From Heliocidaris erythrogramma (taxonomy: Eukaryota; Echinodermata; Echinoidea; Camarodonta; Echinometridae), in assembly GCA_025617745.1 (NCBI GenBank), contig CM046869.1, positions 6,782,244 through 6,846,243 of the forward strand: 64,000 nt of DNA, in the 5' to 3' direction. This document shows positions 49,219 through 61,215 of the stretch, piece by piece. The notes under the pieces were generated by a model that searched no databases, was not told where the DNA came from, and was given only the letters and a program-made list of their open reading frames with translations. A program made the translations under genes and the position numbers. How positions within the stretch are numbered: the stretch's first letter is position 1; each line of letters begins with the position of its first letter.

Positions 49219-51209
49219 GTATATTGAATGGTGTTGAAGAAAAGAGACGTTCTGCTCTGAATGCATTCAGAGGATGTCATTTCCCTGGAATTGCAAGCAT
49301 TTGTGCTTTTCCAGTGTTCTGAGTGCATTGATCGAAGTAGACGCTACGTCCAGGCTTCTTGTTTAATTCATTGAGGAAAATATCTGTATTTGCTGAGTGA
49401 ATTGTCTTTCCCCCTTGAAATTGGTAACAGTGCTTTTCATTTTACATGTTCTGATGTTTATGCAGTTACAAAATACTTGTTTCTTGACTTTTTTTCACAG
49501 GTGTTCATTTTGAGTTGCCATTGTTTAAGCGAGATTTCTCTTGATAATTTATTGTTCATGTACTTCTGTATTTTAGTTTTTAGTTTTTTTCTCTAGAGCT
49601 CTTTTAGGGTTATTCAGAGCTAAACTCAATCTACCCTAATGTGTATTTTTGCCTGTCTTTATGTAATCTGATCTTTCGGAAATGTTTTCCCTGAATGAAA
49701 CATGTCCTAAAGAGAGTCTGAACCTGAAGCCTATACTTAAGTGCTGGGGCAAGGAGAAGTGTAGACCAAACAGTACTTTTATCCCCTCCTCAGTTTTCCG
49801 AGAGTGGTACTAATATGCATTGTACACTTACCTCTTGCAATAGTTTGCATCGGAATCCAAGTTTAATCTGCAGCTCAAATAGTGAGGGTAGTGTTCACAT
49901 TTAGGTAAAACTTTCCTCATGTCTAAAGAATAGTTGATGAATATGTCTACTGACAGTTTAATCTCTTCTTTTCACTTGTACATGTGACAAAAACCATTTT
50001 CAAAACACCAACCCAATCTATGTGCGTAGCCCTTAAACTGGTCATCGGACATAACTTGTTTAAAGATGTATAGTTATCCATCGTATTAGATTTGTTTCAT
50101 AAGGGGATTTCAAAATTACTGTTTTGTTTGTCTTGTGCAAGTGAAGAGACATACATAAAACTCTATTACTACATGTAGTACATCTAAGAATCACTGTTCC
50201 ATTTACAAATGCACATATTAGATTATATAGAAAAAATAGATTAAATTTCAGGTGCTTCCTTTTCATAGCTCTTTCTGTGTTTTCACTGCTTCTTTTAAGC
50301 TTTTCTTAACTAAATTGATCCACTCCTCTTCATCATATTACACAGTGGATGATGCTATGTCAATACATATTTCCTCAAAGTATTTCAGAAATGGATGAAC
50401 ACATACATATATGAAAATCTCACTATTGATTATTGTATCCACCCACCCAACCACAAGACACAAAGAGGCCTGCGGCTGTGTTTCCCTTACCCAAAGTAGG
50501 GGGAAAACACCAAACATGAAAACACATGAATTCTTAATATAAATGTTGCACAGCTAGTAAGGATGGAAAGCTACTTCAGTGTGATTTTGTGCAGCTTAAT
50601 GGTATTCGGGCACACCATGCATGCTAAGCTGTAACCCAAGACGGTTGCTATCAAAAGTGGCTTGTTTTCAATCAAAAGCGGGGTAGGGATAGCCACAAGG
50701 AAAAGATATGTACAGAGATAATGAAGATGAAAAACACCACAAAGGATATTCCTGTTTTTTAGAGCAGGCTTCCTTCCACTCCGTGCTGCCGGCCATGTTG
50801 GAAAGAAAATATTTTGATTTTGAAGCATCATTAGATATGGTCTGTTGAGAGCTGTTAGGGCATTAACTATTTAACGCCAGATAGGAGATAAATCCCCTTT
50901 GGCTTACATCTAAGGTAGATATGGACACACTGAGCAAGAAATATCAAGTGTGTGAATTAAAAGAAAGCAATATAGGAAAAAATGACAGAAAATGTCATAC
51001 TTTTTGTTTTAGAAGGCAGTAAAACCATCTTTGACCTTTCATTGAATCGTCTGGAGTAGGGTAGAGACAAAATATTGCAGCTGCTAGCATAATTGGATTG
51101 GAATTCTATTTTCTTCTCTGTTTTCTTTGTAAATTAGGTTTTGATAAAAAGAAATGTTAAAAGGGAATGAAAATGTAGTAGGATTTTGGAGAGGGGACAG
51201 GGGCTGAAT
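49219..51209. other. No gene seen
   Basis: AT-rich. A half of the GAGCCAGAAGGGC hairpin (CTGTTGAGAGC, GGGCATTAAC) occurs at about 50840-50865. Confidence 0.5.
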
Positions 51210-51725
51210 AGCTAAGTAGTGATCTTCTGAAGATCTGAATACATGAAATGAAAATTAGTTGTGTGTGTGTGAGAGAGGGGAGAGGGAGCGAGTGTGATAG
51301 GGGAAGGGAGAGAGAGGATGAGAGAGGGGGAGGGAGGGAGGAAGAGAGAGAGAGAGAGAGAGAGATGTGAGGTGCAGAAGTGAATAACTCAAGTGCTAAT
51401 CTACTGAAGATCTGAATATAAGGAACAGAGATTTTAATTCAATTCAGTTCAATACAGGGGGAGAAGGAGGGAATAGGACATAGAGAGAGAGGGGGAGGGG
51501 GAAGGGTGCAGATGTGAATAGTTTAAATACTAATCTACTGAAGATATGAAGATAGGGAATGAAAATAAGGGAGGGAGAGAGAGGGAGAAACTGAGCGCGA
51601 TAAATTGAGAAACAAGAAATAGATACAAAATGCAGACTGGAGAGTAAAAAGAGCAGAGAGAGAGAGAGGGGGATAGAGATATTGGGGATGGGGTAGTTTA
51701 GTAGAAATCTAATGAAGATCTGAAT
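51210..51725 (+). repeat. Purine-rich degenerate tandem repeats with GA microsatellites
   Basis: The block CTRMTGAAGATCTGAAT recurs at about 51228, 51402, 51537 and 51711, separated by (GA)n/(GGGA)n tracts and GAAATGAAAAT-like pieces. Spacing of 135-174 bp varies with GA tract length. Confidence 0.8.
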
Positions 51726-53404
51726 GTAGGGTCAAGGGGACAATCGTTTTACAAAAGAAAGGTAAATAAAGACTGGTGGCAGGAAGCAAGATTTATCTTT
51801 ATAAGAAACGGGTAGAGAGATAACAAGAAGTGGTTGTTTGAATTTATGCAAGTCGTTAAACTGTATAAAGTTATTAATCATATCCATCCATAAATATATT
51901 CATCCTATTCTTGTTATATATTTATAATGATTTAAATGATGATAAATTGTCATTCATTTCATGGTTTAGCAATGTTGTAAATCTTTTACTATTCAACCAC
52001 TGGCTGCGACGAATTGATATTAAAACCGTCAGTGTGATTCACTTCAGTTCTGAAAGGGTGAGCAGATACGGGATAAGTAGCTTTAGTGGAAATCCAGCTT
52101 CAATCTGAAGGTGTGGGGAAGAAAAAAAAAGAGTGATAAGATAGGGAGAAAGAAATTCTACATGTATATGGAGAGGGGGAGTGTTTCTAACATTTCAGAA
52201 TTCTATGTATATCAAAATATGAAGGAGGAAACTAACAGGAAATCCAGCAAACTTCTTGTTACCATGAAGAAAGGTGGAGATAAAATGAAGCAGGGAGATA
52301 TTTCCTGAAAACAGATAGTTGACCTACTTGAGGAGGAAGCAAAGGGGGAAGAATTCCGGAGGAAAAAATAGGCAGGAAAATGAAAGATGACGTGTGTTGT
52401 CTGGATTATCCATGGAAGTTCTTAGATGGTTGGAATGGTTCAAAGATTGTTCGGAATATGAGAGGCACGTGTGTCAGGCCAGCAAACAAATAACTTGGTC
52501 ATCATTAGAAGGATGAAAGATGATCACTGCCTGCCCATGCTCATGCAACCATTACTTTAAAGCTCATACATGTATATTTTTGGTAATAAAGCCCCCCCAA
52601 AAAAAAACAAACAAACAAACAAACAAACATCAGTTATGCATGACTTTAGTTGTGCATTTTGGAATGATTCAAACTAGCTTACATATATGCACTTGAAATT
52701 TATGAAATCATCATAAATTTCAACCATATTCTGCTTGTCCCTATAATTTCAGTCATAAGAAACTGTTAAAGTGTTCATCAATTCTTGTTCTATTGTATGT
52801 TTCGTTACCAGAACTCCCCTTATCGACTGTCAATATTAACTTCGATTTTTTGATGGTCATTTTTTTATTTTTTTTTTGTTTGTAAGGAAACAAGCAGGGT
52901 TATGCTGTTTCTATGGAATCATGTTAAAACGTTGAGTCATCGTAAAGTTAAGGTCTTCTTGTCTTGAAGCCCCATTATGTTTGAAGCTCCTTGGTTTTCG
53001 ACACATCTTTTCCCAAACCCTCAAGGCCTCTTTAAATCTGCTGAGTGGGTGTTATCTGTCTAAGATGAAGATATCTACCCCATCTTCAGGGAAAACTCCA
53101 CTTACATCGAAGGAATGAGAGAGGCAGGAGAGGATACTTTTTAATGACACCCTTCTCGCATGCAAGCACCAACCAATAATACGGTTTTATTTTGTTGACA
53201 TCAGCACTTTGCATGCAGTATCGAAGATTGCTATGCAATACAATGTGTGCAGTTTCTTCCATTCTAAAGATACATGTAAAGCTTTGTTCGAGTGAATACT
53301 CAAGGGACTTGTTACATTTCAAAAAGACAGGAAAGAGTGATGTCATCGTGCTTAGAAACCAAAGGTAATGTAGATACGACAGGTGATTAGAATTAGGTTT
53401 ACGA
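51726..53404. other. No gene seen; (AAAC)n
   Basis: A simple (CAAA)n repeat lies at about 52600-52630. The rest is AT-rich; a lysine-rich frame at about 52111-52308 is low-complexity and not supported. Confidence 0.5.
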
Positions 53405-53406
53405 TA

Positions 53407-53492
53407 CAGTGAAACCTGGATACAAAGACTGCTCAAGGGAGACAAGAAAAGTGGTCTTTCTATACAGGTGGTCTCTGAAGCAGGTTTGACTG
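53407..53492. mobile_element. TA-flanked mariner-type miniature element, short
   Basis: Starts CAGTGAAACCTGG and ends CAGGTTTGACTG, with TA on both sides. It is an internally deleted, inverted relative of 63100-63302. Confidence 0.78.
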
Positions 53493-53986
53493 TACTGCAA
53501 AGTTTTTAATCCTATATTGAGGAATGAATATTTTACAATTTTAAAGGATGAACAGGAAAAACTGTTGAGTGAAATACATGTATCTTAGAAAGACAAAGCA
53601 AATCATAGAGCTTTATATGAAACATTAGGATAAATGTGATTCAGTTGAATCACTTTTTATTATGACAAAAACGTATCGAATTTAAAAGTGCATGAGTCTG
53701 TGTGTGTCATTGGATAATGACACTGATGGAGTCATGTGATCATGACCTATTTAAACCAATGTTCAAGGCAATCTTGAATAATAGCAATATACTGGGGATT
53801 ATTTCGTAAACTGACGTACGTGCATAGGCTTAGTACAGGGGATATGTCGGTCTGCGAAACCAGCGACGAGTTTTGTGTCGATTATGTGATTGCATGCAAT
53901 TGAATGAAGAGTACATGTACATTTATCCTTTTTTATATTGTTTTCCTTTACACATTGGCATTTTTTCCTGCTCCATTTAATATTTA

Positions 53987-54162
53987 TGGGGTGTTACAAG
54001 AAAGTTGTGATTGATTGCAAGTTGCAACTGATCGGTACTGACCAATCAAAATCATTGTTGCAAGCGCATCTTCTTGAATGGGTAGACCCTGAACCATTCA
54101 GAATGGTTGTTCTAATTTGCTTTACAATTTGCAATTGATTGCAACTTTCTTGCAACACCCCA
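53987..54162. mobile_element. TWA-flanked hairpin element, copy 2
   Basis: Same termini and interior as 39894-40065, flanked by TTA (53984-53986 and 54163-54165). The frame that spans it is an artefact. Confidence 0.9.
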
Positions 54163-54653
54163 TTAGTCTCATAGGTTAATCTAAAGAGATAAAAGATAAC
54201 AAAAATAGAAAGATTGAAAATATAAATGTTGCCAATTTGGAGAGGAAAAGTTGATTCATTCAGCTAAATTACAGCTTTAGTAATGCTGAGTGAATCATAT
54301 TTATAGTGTGGCCATAGGCTAACCTTGTGACCTAATAACATGCTAAAAATATTATATACATTTACATGGTATGTAGTATGTACGATAGTTTACTGGAATA
54401 CATAACTCCAGCTCATTACTGTACACTGCATGTTGTGGCTTAGCAATGTCTGTAATGACTTGTCAGTGATTTATTGCCCCAGACAATCTCGTCAGATCTT
54501 CAACAGATTTCCCCCATAATGGACAAGCTCCTCCCACAATTGCACACTGCATACCAATCACTGCCTGCAACTCCCTGTATAACAATTACACCAACCTTCC
54601 CTGCTGCTAGTCAATTTCCTACAGTCCCACTCTATATGCAACCGTGTCGTGCG

Positions 54654-56642
54654 GTAGGTGATTTAATAACAAGAATTGACACTAATATAGCCGTGCAGGG
54701 TTCGCTTGGCTGCCAAGTCACTGTACTTTCTCGATAAGATTGTGTCCCTTAAGTTTCTCATATCAGTTACACTTGGTATCGGATAGCAGGAATGGTGTAA
54801 ATATGCCTTTGCCAAGGAATTTAAATGATGTAAACACTGCATTGTTGATGTACTTGTACATGTTACATGTGTTGGAAGTTTTAACCATATGAAAGAGTAT
54901 TCCAAAGCATTTTCTAATGATATTTTAACAAATTAATTTTACATTCTCATTGTAAAATATTCACAAAACGAATGATTTGTCTGTGAATAGACAACTATGT
55001 ACATGAACAAGGGGGATACATGTAGATTAAAATGCAAAAATATCCCTTTTTATAGTTCTTTTGATTGTAAGGAGTCAAGAAACCTTCCCTTTCATTCAAC
55101 TTTGTACATTTATGGAACATTGCATTGAAATATGTGATGGACAAAGCCGTAGCTATAAGCCTACTATATGATCTGTGCTACAAGACATTCCAACGTACAC
55201 TGTACTCTCATTGTTTGTATTTATCTTCATAAATTTCTAAGTATTTATGTACATCTGTAGCATACATTATTTTTAGTAAAGTGTTTATGAAATCATTTTA
55301 ACCCTGGTGTCAACATGAAAAGTACATTGGAGGCCAATGTCTTGTATGATAGTACTTGAACAACAATGGATTGTTATTAATAATCTTAACCTGTTGAATA
55401 CCGAGTGCACAATGTATCAGGCTTCGTAAATGGGGAATTTGTGTTTTACTAAAATCACACTGTATTCAATGGGTTAAAGTGAAATTGCTCTTCGTTATCA
55501 AGTGCAGTGCACTTTTACTTGAGCCTACAGTGTAATTCTTGGAAGACAATCACATGGCCTAGACAATACAATGATTGTAGTGCTTTTTGTATTCATGCTT
55601 TGTGTTTTCATTTGTGAAAGATGGTGTCATCTGGTTAGAGCCAGAAGGATGTTAACTCTGTGTTGAAGCACATGCCTTAATGCCTTTCTGGCTCTCAACA
55701 GATGATGTTTGGAATTGAAACAAGATTTTTGTCCTTGAAATGTCCGTCATGTGATGTTGAATTGAGAAACAGGAAACATGAGAATGTTTCAACTGAATTC
55801 TAAAACGATTTGTAAATGTTTGCAGACCCATTAATCTTTAACTACAGATAGCAATGTTGTTTCAAAACCTCAGAAGTTAATGTATTTGAACATATCTTGG
55901 TCTAGTTTTTTTATTTTTAAACTACTCCTATGTATATATTTCTACTATTATTTTTTTTAGGTTATGTGGTAACCAAGGAAGGAAATTTAAAAAAACACTG
56001 TTGATTTCTTTAAAGAATACATTTGCTTTTTTTTGCTCTGTACATTTGCCAAATAGATATAGAATACAGAGAAATAAGAAAACACAAACAGAACAGCAGA
56101 ATTTTCTCTCTTTTTTCCGCCATTTTGATAATAGATTTACCACCACTTATTCAAAGATAAATTAGAAACTTTTCACCTTGATATTTATGTAAGCATTAAT
56201 GATGAATTTTTTTTTTACACAGACCAACCCTCATATTATTACTATTTTTTAATGATTCTACAAGTGTTATTGCATACATTTATTGTATTTCATATACATG
56301 TACATGTACTTGTATGCTACTAAAAGGTTGATGACAGTTGCCCACGCAAGAAAACCTTGAATGCTAAAGGAGAATTTCCAATTTTAGATGTGGTAGAATG
56401 CTTTTATTCCGCTCTTATAGTTAGAGACACCCTAGCAACTGCACGCAATCTATAAATGTAATTGTCTTTCTGGGCCTGCTGGTTGTTAAGTTGAAGCATA
56501 CATTATATATTAGAAGCATGAGCCTTGAAATGTTCTAGACTACGAAGCACATCTATAATAACAGGTCGTTTGGTGATGCTATGTTTCCGATAAAACATTG
56601 AGGTGCACATAGTGATGAATCCATGGTTGAGCACAATGAACT

Positions 56643-56645
<3 letters not shown>
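54654..56645. other. No gene seen
   Basis: AT-rich. One GAGCCAGAAGG hairpin lies at about 55636-55702 (TTAGAGCCAGAAGG...CTTTCTGGCTCTCAAC). Confidence 0.5.
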
Positions 56646-56675
<30 letters not shown>

Positions 56676-56687
56676 GAGAGAGAGAGG

Positions 56688-56771
<84 letters not shown>

Positions 56772-56773
56772 GG

Positions 56774-56807
<34 letters not shown>

Positions 56808-56829
56808 GGGAGAGAGAGAGAGGGAGAGA

Positions 56830-56893
<64 letters not shown>

Positions 56894-56925
56894 GAGGGAG
56901 AGAGAGAGAGGGAGAGAGAGAGAGG

Positions 56926-56963
<38 letters not shown>

Positions 56964-56980
56964 AGAGGGGGAGAGAGAGG

Positions 56981-57031
<51 letters not shown>

Positions 57032-57058
57032 TGAGGGAGAGAGAGAGAGAGAGAGAGG

Positions 57059-57104
<46 letters not shown>

Positions 57105-57108
57105 GAGA
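56646..57108. repeat. Long (GA)n / (GAGAGAGG)n tract
   Basis: About 463 bp of near-pure AG dinucleotides with GGGAGA interruptions at quasi-regular spacing and a few T interruptions. The long Leu/Ser frames on the minus strand come from this repeat and are not genes. Confidence 0.97.
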
Positions 57109-57239
57109 GTACATGTAAGCAAGACAGAAGAGAAGAGAAGATAGAGCAACAGACAGAAGAAAAAAAGGGGAAATATGATCATACAGAGAAAGAAGGATTT
57201 CAAACATGAGAGATTTGATGAAATACAGTAATACATTTT

Positions 57240-57550
57240 TATGCCTCCGCCCACCGAATGTTGGGTGCCGGAGGCATTATGTTTTCGGTTTGTCCGTCCG
57301 TCCGTCCGTCCCATTTCTCGTTACCGAGAACTTCAAACTTGGTACCAGTATGTATCCCCATAGAAAGATGAACTGATTAGATTTTGGGGTAAGTAGGTCA
57401 AAGGTCAGAGGTCACAGAGGTCAATTTACATGAAATTACATGAAATTACTGGTTTTTAGCCTGGTTATCAAATATTTCTAGAACAGTTTAAAGCCATCAA
57501 CTGAATTTAGGCGGAGGCATATAGGAGACGCAGTCGCATTCATCTTGTTT
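57240..57550 (+). mobile_element. TATGCCTCCG repeat element
   Basis: Starts TATGCCTCCGCC and has GGCGGAGGCATA near its right end (57510-57521). Contains (GTCC)n at about 57292-57312 and a GGTCAAAGGTCAGAGGTCA block. By style this is an abundant dispersed repeat of invertebrate genomes; whether it is a DNA element or a retroelement 3' part is not settled here. Confidence 0.65.
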
Positions 57551-58665
57551 AGGTTAAAAAGTCCACTTGAGTCAAAAAAATACTTTTGTCCATAGGAGCT
57601 CTTTTTTAATATGCTTTAGTGAAAGGGAGATTTCCTAGAGTTGATTTTTATACATTTGTAAAGTTTCCTCAGAGCTCTTTTTGAGCTTCATGGAGCTGAA
57701 TCACCCTTGGCGAAATACATGTCACTATTTCACACCTTAGCTGTCTGATTTGGCCTTTAAAAGATTAAACTGTCTCGGCCTTTAAAAGATTAAACTGCAT
57801 GTCTCAATAGACTGAGCTGTAAATGCCAATTTGCCAGAGGACTGCGCTCAAGTTCAGCTTGCGAGGGTTCAGTTTCTTTTCATTATTGGATGTTGGGCAT
57901 TGAGACAGGGAGAAAACCTGCCAACCATAACATGCCAATACCGAACGAATACAATGGCAGATACATCACTGCCCTGAAAATATATATGTTACTCAGTCAG
58001 GAATGAGTGGATTTAATACCCTTTTCCTGATTGAATTTTGAAAGTGCTTGCTCAGGCGACTTGCTAAAGCTGGAAAAATTCCATAATGGAAAATTAAAAA
58101 TATATGTATGTGGAGTGGTATTCAATGGCACTTGTGCTTTCCATCAGTATAATTCAAAACAATTTTTTTTAGTTATTGTTCAAGGAGATCTTGTACAATA
58201 TTTAGCTAATTTGGAAAAGTGAGATTTCCTGGTACAATGTAGCTATTTTTATATATTTTATTGCAGTTTCACCAGAGCTCGTTAAGTGCTTTTCAGAGCT
58301 AAATCCCATGATTCTCTATTGTACTCACCGCCCCCCCCCCCCCCCCCCTGCTTCCTATATTTATGAAAACTTTATTAATAAAGCTGTCCAGGGACCTATT
58401 TCATAAAACTTGTTATTAATAACAACTGCCCCATTTCTATGACAAATTTGCTCTTAGCCAATCAGCTTCAAAAATTTCAGTAGCTTATAACAATTATTGT
58501 AACAACAGTGCCCAGAACTAAAAAAAGGAAGGGGGTCTGAGAATTTATTTACCATTTCTTAAGTGAATGAAGAACACCATGTTTTTATTGATAGTTACGA
58601 ACTATTTACTTGTGGAATAAAGACTTTGAAACATCCTGTTTATGTATACTCTGTTCTTGGGATTA
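57551..58665. other. No gene seen; minor repeats
   Basis: A 24-bp tandem duplication (CGGCCTTTAAAAGATTAAAC) lies at about 57750-57800, a C run at 58330-58349, and a decayed copy of the 28320 hairpin family at about 58390-58505. Confidence 0.55.
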
Positions 58666-59442
58666 ATTGAGTAATAAAATTCCAGAAAAATCTTCTAGTA
58701 GATTCAGGTTTATTGGGGGGAAAGAAGCTATCACTTTACCAATACAGGAAATGTTTGATGCAGTATCTTTTACAGATCACTTGCAGGAAATAATTGATTT
58801 TCAACCCTTGTCAGATGTACATAGTATCTTTTACAGTTACAAGGCAGCCAGTAGTGCTAATTACCTTCCAGACTTTGTACATTTTACTTTGATATTTCTA
58901 TTGAATGAGGCGAAGCTTTTTTCTAATTTAAAAAAAAATAGAGAAAGAAGGGGATGGGGGAAAAGAGACTTAAAGTGGGAAATTGTAATTGTTTTCTATT
59001 TTATGATATCAAATTTATGTTCTGATTGTTAATTTTTAAAAAAAGGCGTGATAATCTAACAATTTCATATTTGGTGGCATGTTTTCATTGATTATCTTGC
59101 TAGATACATAAAATTAAAATCAATTTTAGGACATAGCTGCCCCATGCACGCTCTTGAAAAAAAAATTTAGTACAGTATAGTACCTTAAGCAAAATTTACT
59201 GACAATATTGATGTTTTTCAAAGTAAACGTTAACTTGGTTCATGAACATGAAAACCTTATTACAACTATGTTTTCCCCATCTGCTGGTATATGATGTCTT
59301 ACATACATGTATAACACAAAGTTATATAAATGCATTTAAGACTGAACTGAGACTAGTACTTGATGTTCTTAAAATATAAATGATAATGTTCTTAACATAT
59401 ATTAATGCAATGATTCTGTGTATTTTTCACTGTTCTTAACAG

Positions 59443-59617
59443 AATGAGCTTATCTCACAAGCCACTGAGGCAGCTCTCGGTGTCTAATGAAGACTTGCCC
59501 AATGGGGCAAATAACGGGAAGGTCGGTAGGGCAAGTGGCCCCAACACTAATCCCAAAGGAAGACAGTCAAGCCATTCAGAGTCGCATACTTTCACAGGGA
59601 CAAGTTCAAGTTCTAGT
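59443..59617 (+). CDS. Exon of an unidentified gene (58 codons, probably contains the start codon)
   Basis: The acceptor is good: a pyrimidine-rich tract, a branch-like TTCTTAAC and then AG at 59441-59442. The donor TAGT|GTAAGTA at 59618 is near consensus. The 175-bp exon holds one base followed by an ATG and exactly 58 codons, so it ends on a codon boundary. By eye it is GC-richer than its surroundings. The peptide starts MSLSHKPLRQLSVSNEDLPN, then a Gly/Asn/Lys-rich stretch, and ends in five serines; it is hydrophilic, low in hydrophobics and probably disordered. RQLS resembles a basophilic kinase site. The ATG one base inside the exon suggests a 5' untranslated exon upstream, perhaps at 21420-21789. 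If translation instead enters from upstream, the Met is internal. I do not recognise the family. The gene should continue to the right. Confidence 0.62.
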
Positions 59618-60796
59618 GTAAGTACTAACCCTTTCACTGTCACAGATTTTGTTAGAAATAACAATGTTTGCAATGTTGTTAGCTATAGCATATAGCGAGT
59701 GTTTGAAGCCTATTTCATTTCAAAGTTTTGGTCAGCCCCAGATAGGAGATTGTGAAATTTCTTTGATTCTGAGTTGTAAATGGCAAAATACTGATAATTC
59801 TAGGTGCACTATGTAGACAGTACTATCCTTCTTTTTTATTTGTTTATTAATTCACTCCAGATGGAAAAAAAAAGCATTTATGTAGGAATTGTATCTTGCT
59901 AGTCATGAAATTATAAGTCAACAGTATCTGAAATTTGACTGGGGGGGGGGGGGCTTACCAATACATGGGCTTTAATTGTGCATTAGGGGGTAACACATTT
60001 TTCTTGCAAGTGATGGAAGGATTTGCAAGTTTATCCATCAGAGTTCATTATGTGGTAGCACAGGATTGGAGCTTGGATTGGCCGAGCAGTACTACGCATC
60101 ATTCTCAGTTATTGCTCCTATCCATCACAGTTTATATACCCTAGGTTTGTGGGAGTTAAATATTTATTGGATGTGGCCTGACGAGGGACCGGTGATGTGT
60201 GCGATGATGTATTATCACATCCTCTGGATTTGCTTGATGTACTGTGACCCTATACCCCTCTTCTCTCATTCCTTCACCAACCCGTTACCCCCCCCCCCCC
60301 CCCTTTCATGCCTACTGTGTTATATATGATATCTTCTTCTCTTCTCTTTCCATAATTCCACTACCGCTCCCCTTTCCCTTCTCATTTTTAGGGAGTGCTA
60401 TATTCTGGATTTGCTCTATCTACTGTGACTCTACCCCTCCCCCATTCCTCTTCCCCTCCACCTCATGCCTCTCACCCCCCCACGAGCCTACTTTCACACA
60501 TATTCTGTAATGTATGTGGCTCTGAGTGTAAGATGCCAATCATGGAGTAAGACTGCATAGTGATTCTGAGCATAACATTTTGCATCTTCGCTGTTAGAAT
60601 AGTACTCAATCTTACTCCACTATTCGTCTCTACCCAGAGCCACAAAAAACCAGTGTGTTACATATGTAAGCGGGACACCAAAGAATGTCACAAATTGGGA
60701 CCCTCATTTATGGAAATCTAGGCTTACATGTATGTCCGCAAGTCTTTTTCCAATGACAATTCCCCCTCCTCTCTCCTTCTATCCCCTTTCTTTTAG
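59618..60796. other. Putative intron; simple repeats and a hairpin
   Basis: Contains a G run at 59940-59952, a C run at about 60289-60303, and a pyrimidine-rich stretch with two diverged copies of TGGATTTGCTNNATNTACTGTGAC at about 60227 and 60408. An imperfect hairpin at 60517-60645 pairs GTGGCTCTGAG with CCCAGAGCCAC. A pyrimidine tract leads into the acceptor at 60796. Confidence 0.5.
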
Positions 60797-61215
60797 TTTC
60801 TATTTCAGATTGCTCTTCAACCAGTATCACTTCAACTTGTCCTCTTGACATACATGCATATTGTTGTCAAGAATATGCATTATTTGGAGGCATGGATGAG
60901 GGCATAAATATACCCCTCATAGGTGAAAATGATGACCCCCTTGATCAGTCAAATGGTCATGATATATCCCTCACTGATACCCAAGAGTCTCATTTTCTAT
61001 TATCGCACTGGGATCATTTTTCACTCCCCCAAGACAAGCCAGAGAGAACAAAAAGTGGGTCAAAACAAATAGGCAGCTCTACCCCAGATTTCCTGTGGTG
61101 CCATGATTGTCGTCTTAGTTACAATTTGAAAAGGAGTAAAAAAGACACATGTATTTTTATACGAAAATTCGCAACGCTGCATAAATTGTATTGGGGTAGG
61201 TCTACTGGTTCATAA
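60797..61215 (+). CDS. Possible terminal or alternative exon, open frame of 138 codons
   Basis: A strong pyrimidine tract ends in TTTTAG at 60796. From 60799 a frame stays open for 138 codons to a TAA at 61213-61215, which is long for this AT-rich DNA. The peptide has an acidic, Asp/Ser-rich N-terminal half (MDEGINIPLIGENDDPLDQS inside it), a WCHDC motif near residue 99, then a basic stretch (NLKRSKK). It is not recognised. The frame needs one base carried from an upstream exon, whereas 59443-59617 ends on a codon boundary, so the two cannot be joined directly; a direct join would read 36 other codons and stop at 60905. GTAGGT at 61196 could be a donor. It could be a coding exon joined through an unseen exon, a decayed gene fragment, or chance. 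Confidence 0.28.

Noticed and set aside
53938..54138. 66-codon frame
   Set aside because: Runs through the TWA-flanked hairpin element at 53987-54162.
56553..57314. 253-codon minus-strand frame of Leu/Ser/Pro repeats
   Set aside because: It is the translation of the GA microsatellite; any long GA tract stays open in these frames.
58667..59032. Open frame of about 120 codons upstream of the candidate exon (contains EMFDAVSFTDHLQEI)
   Set aside because: It starts at a TTG, has no good acceptor, ends in poly-A/T-rich low-complexity codons and resembles no family I know.
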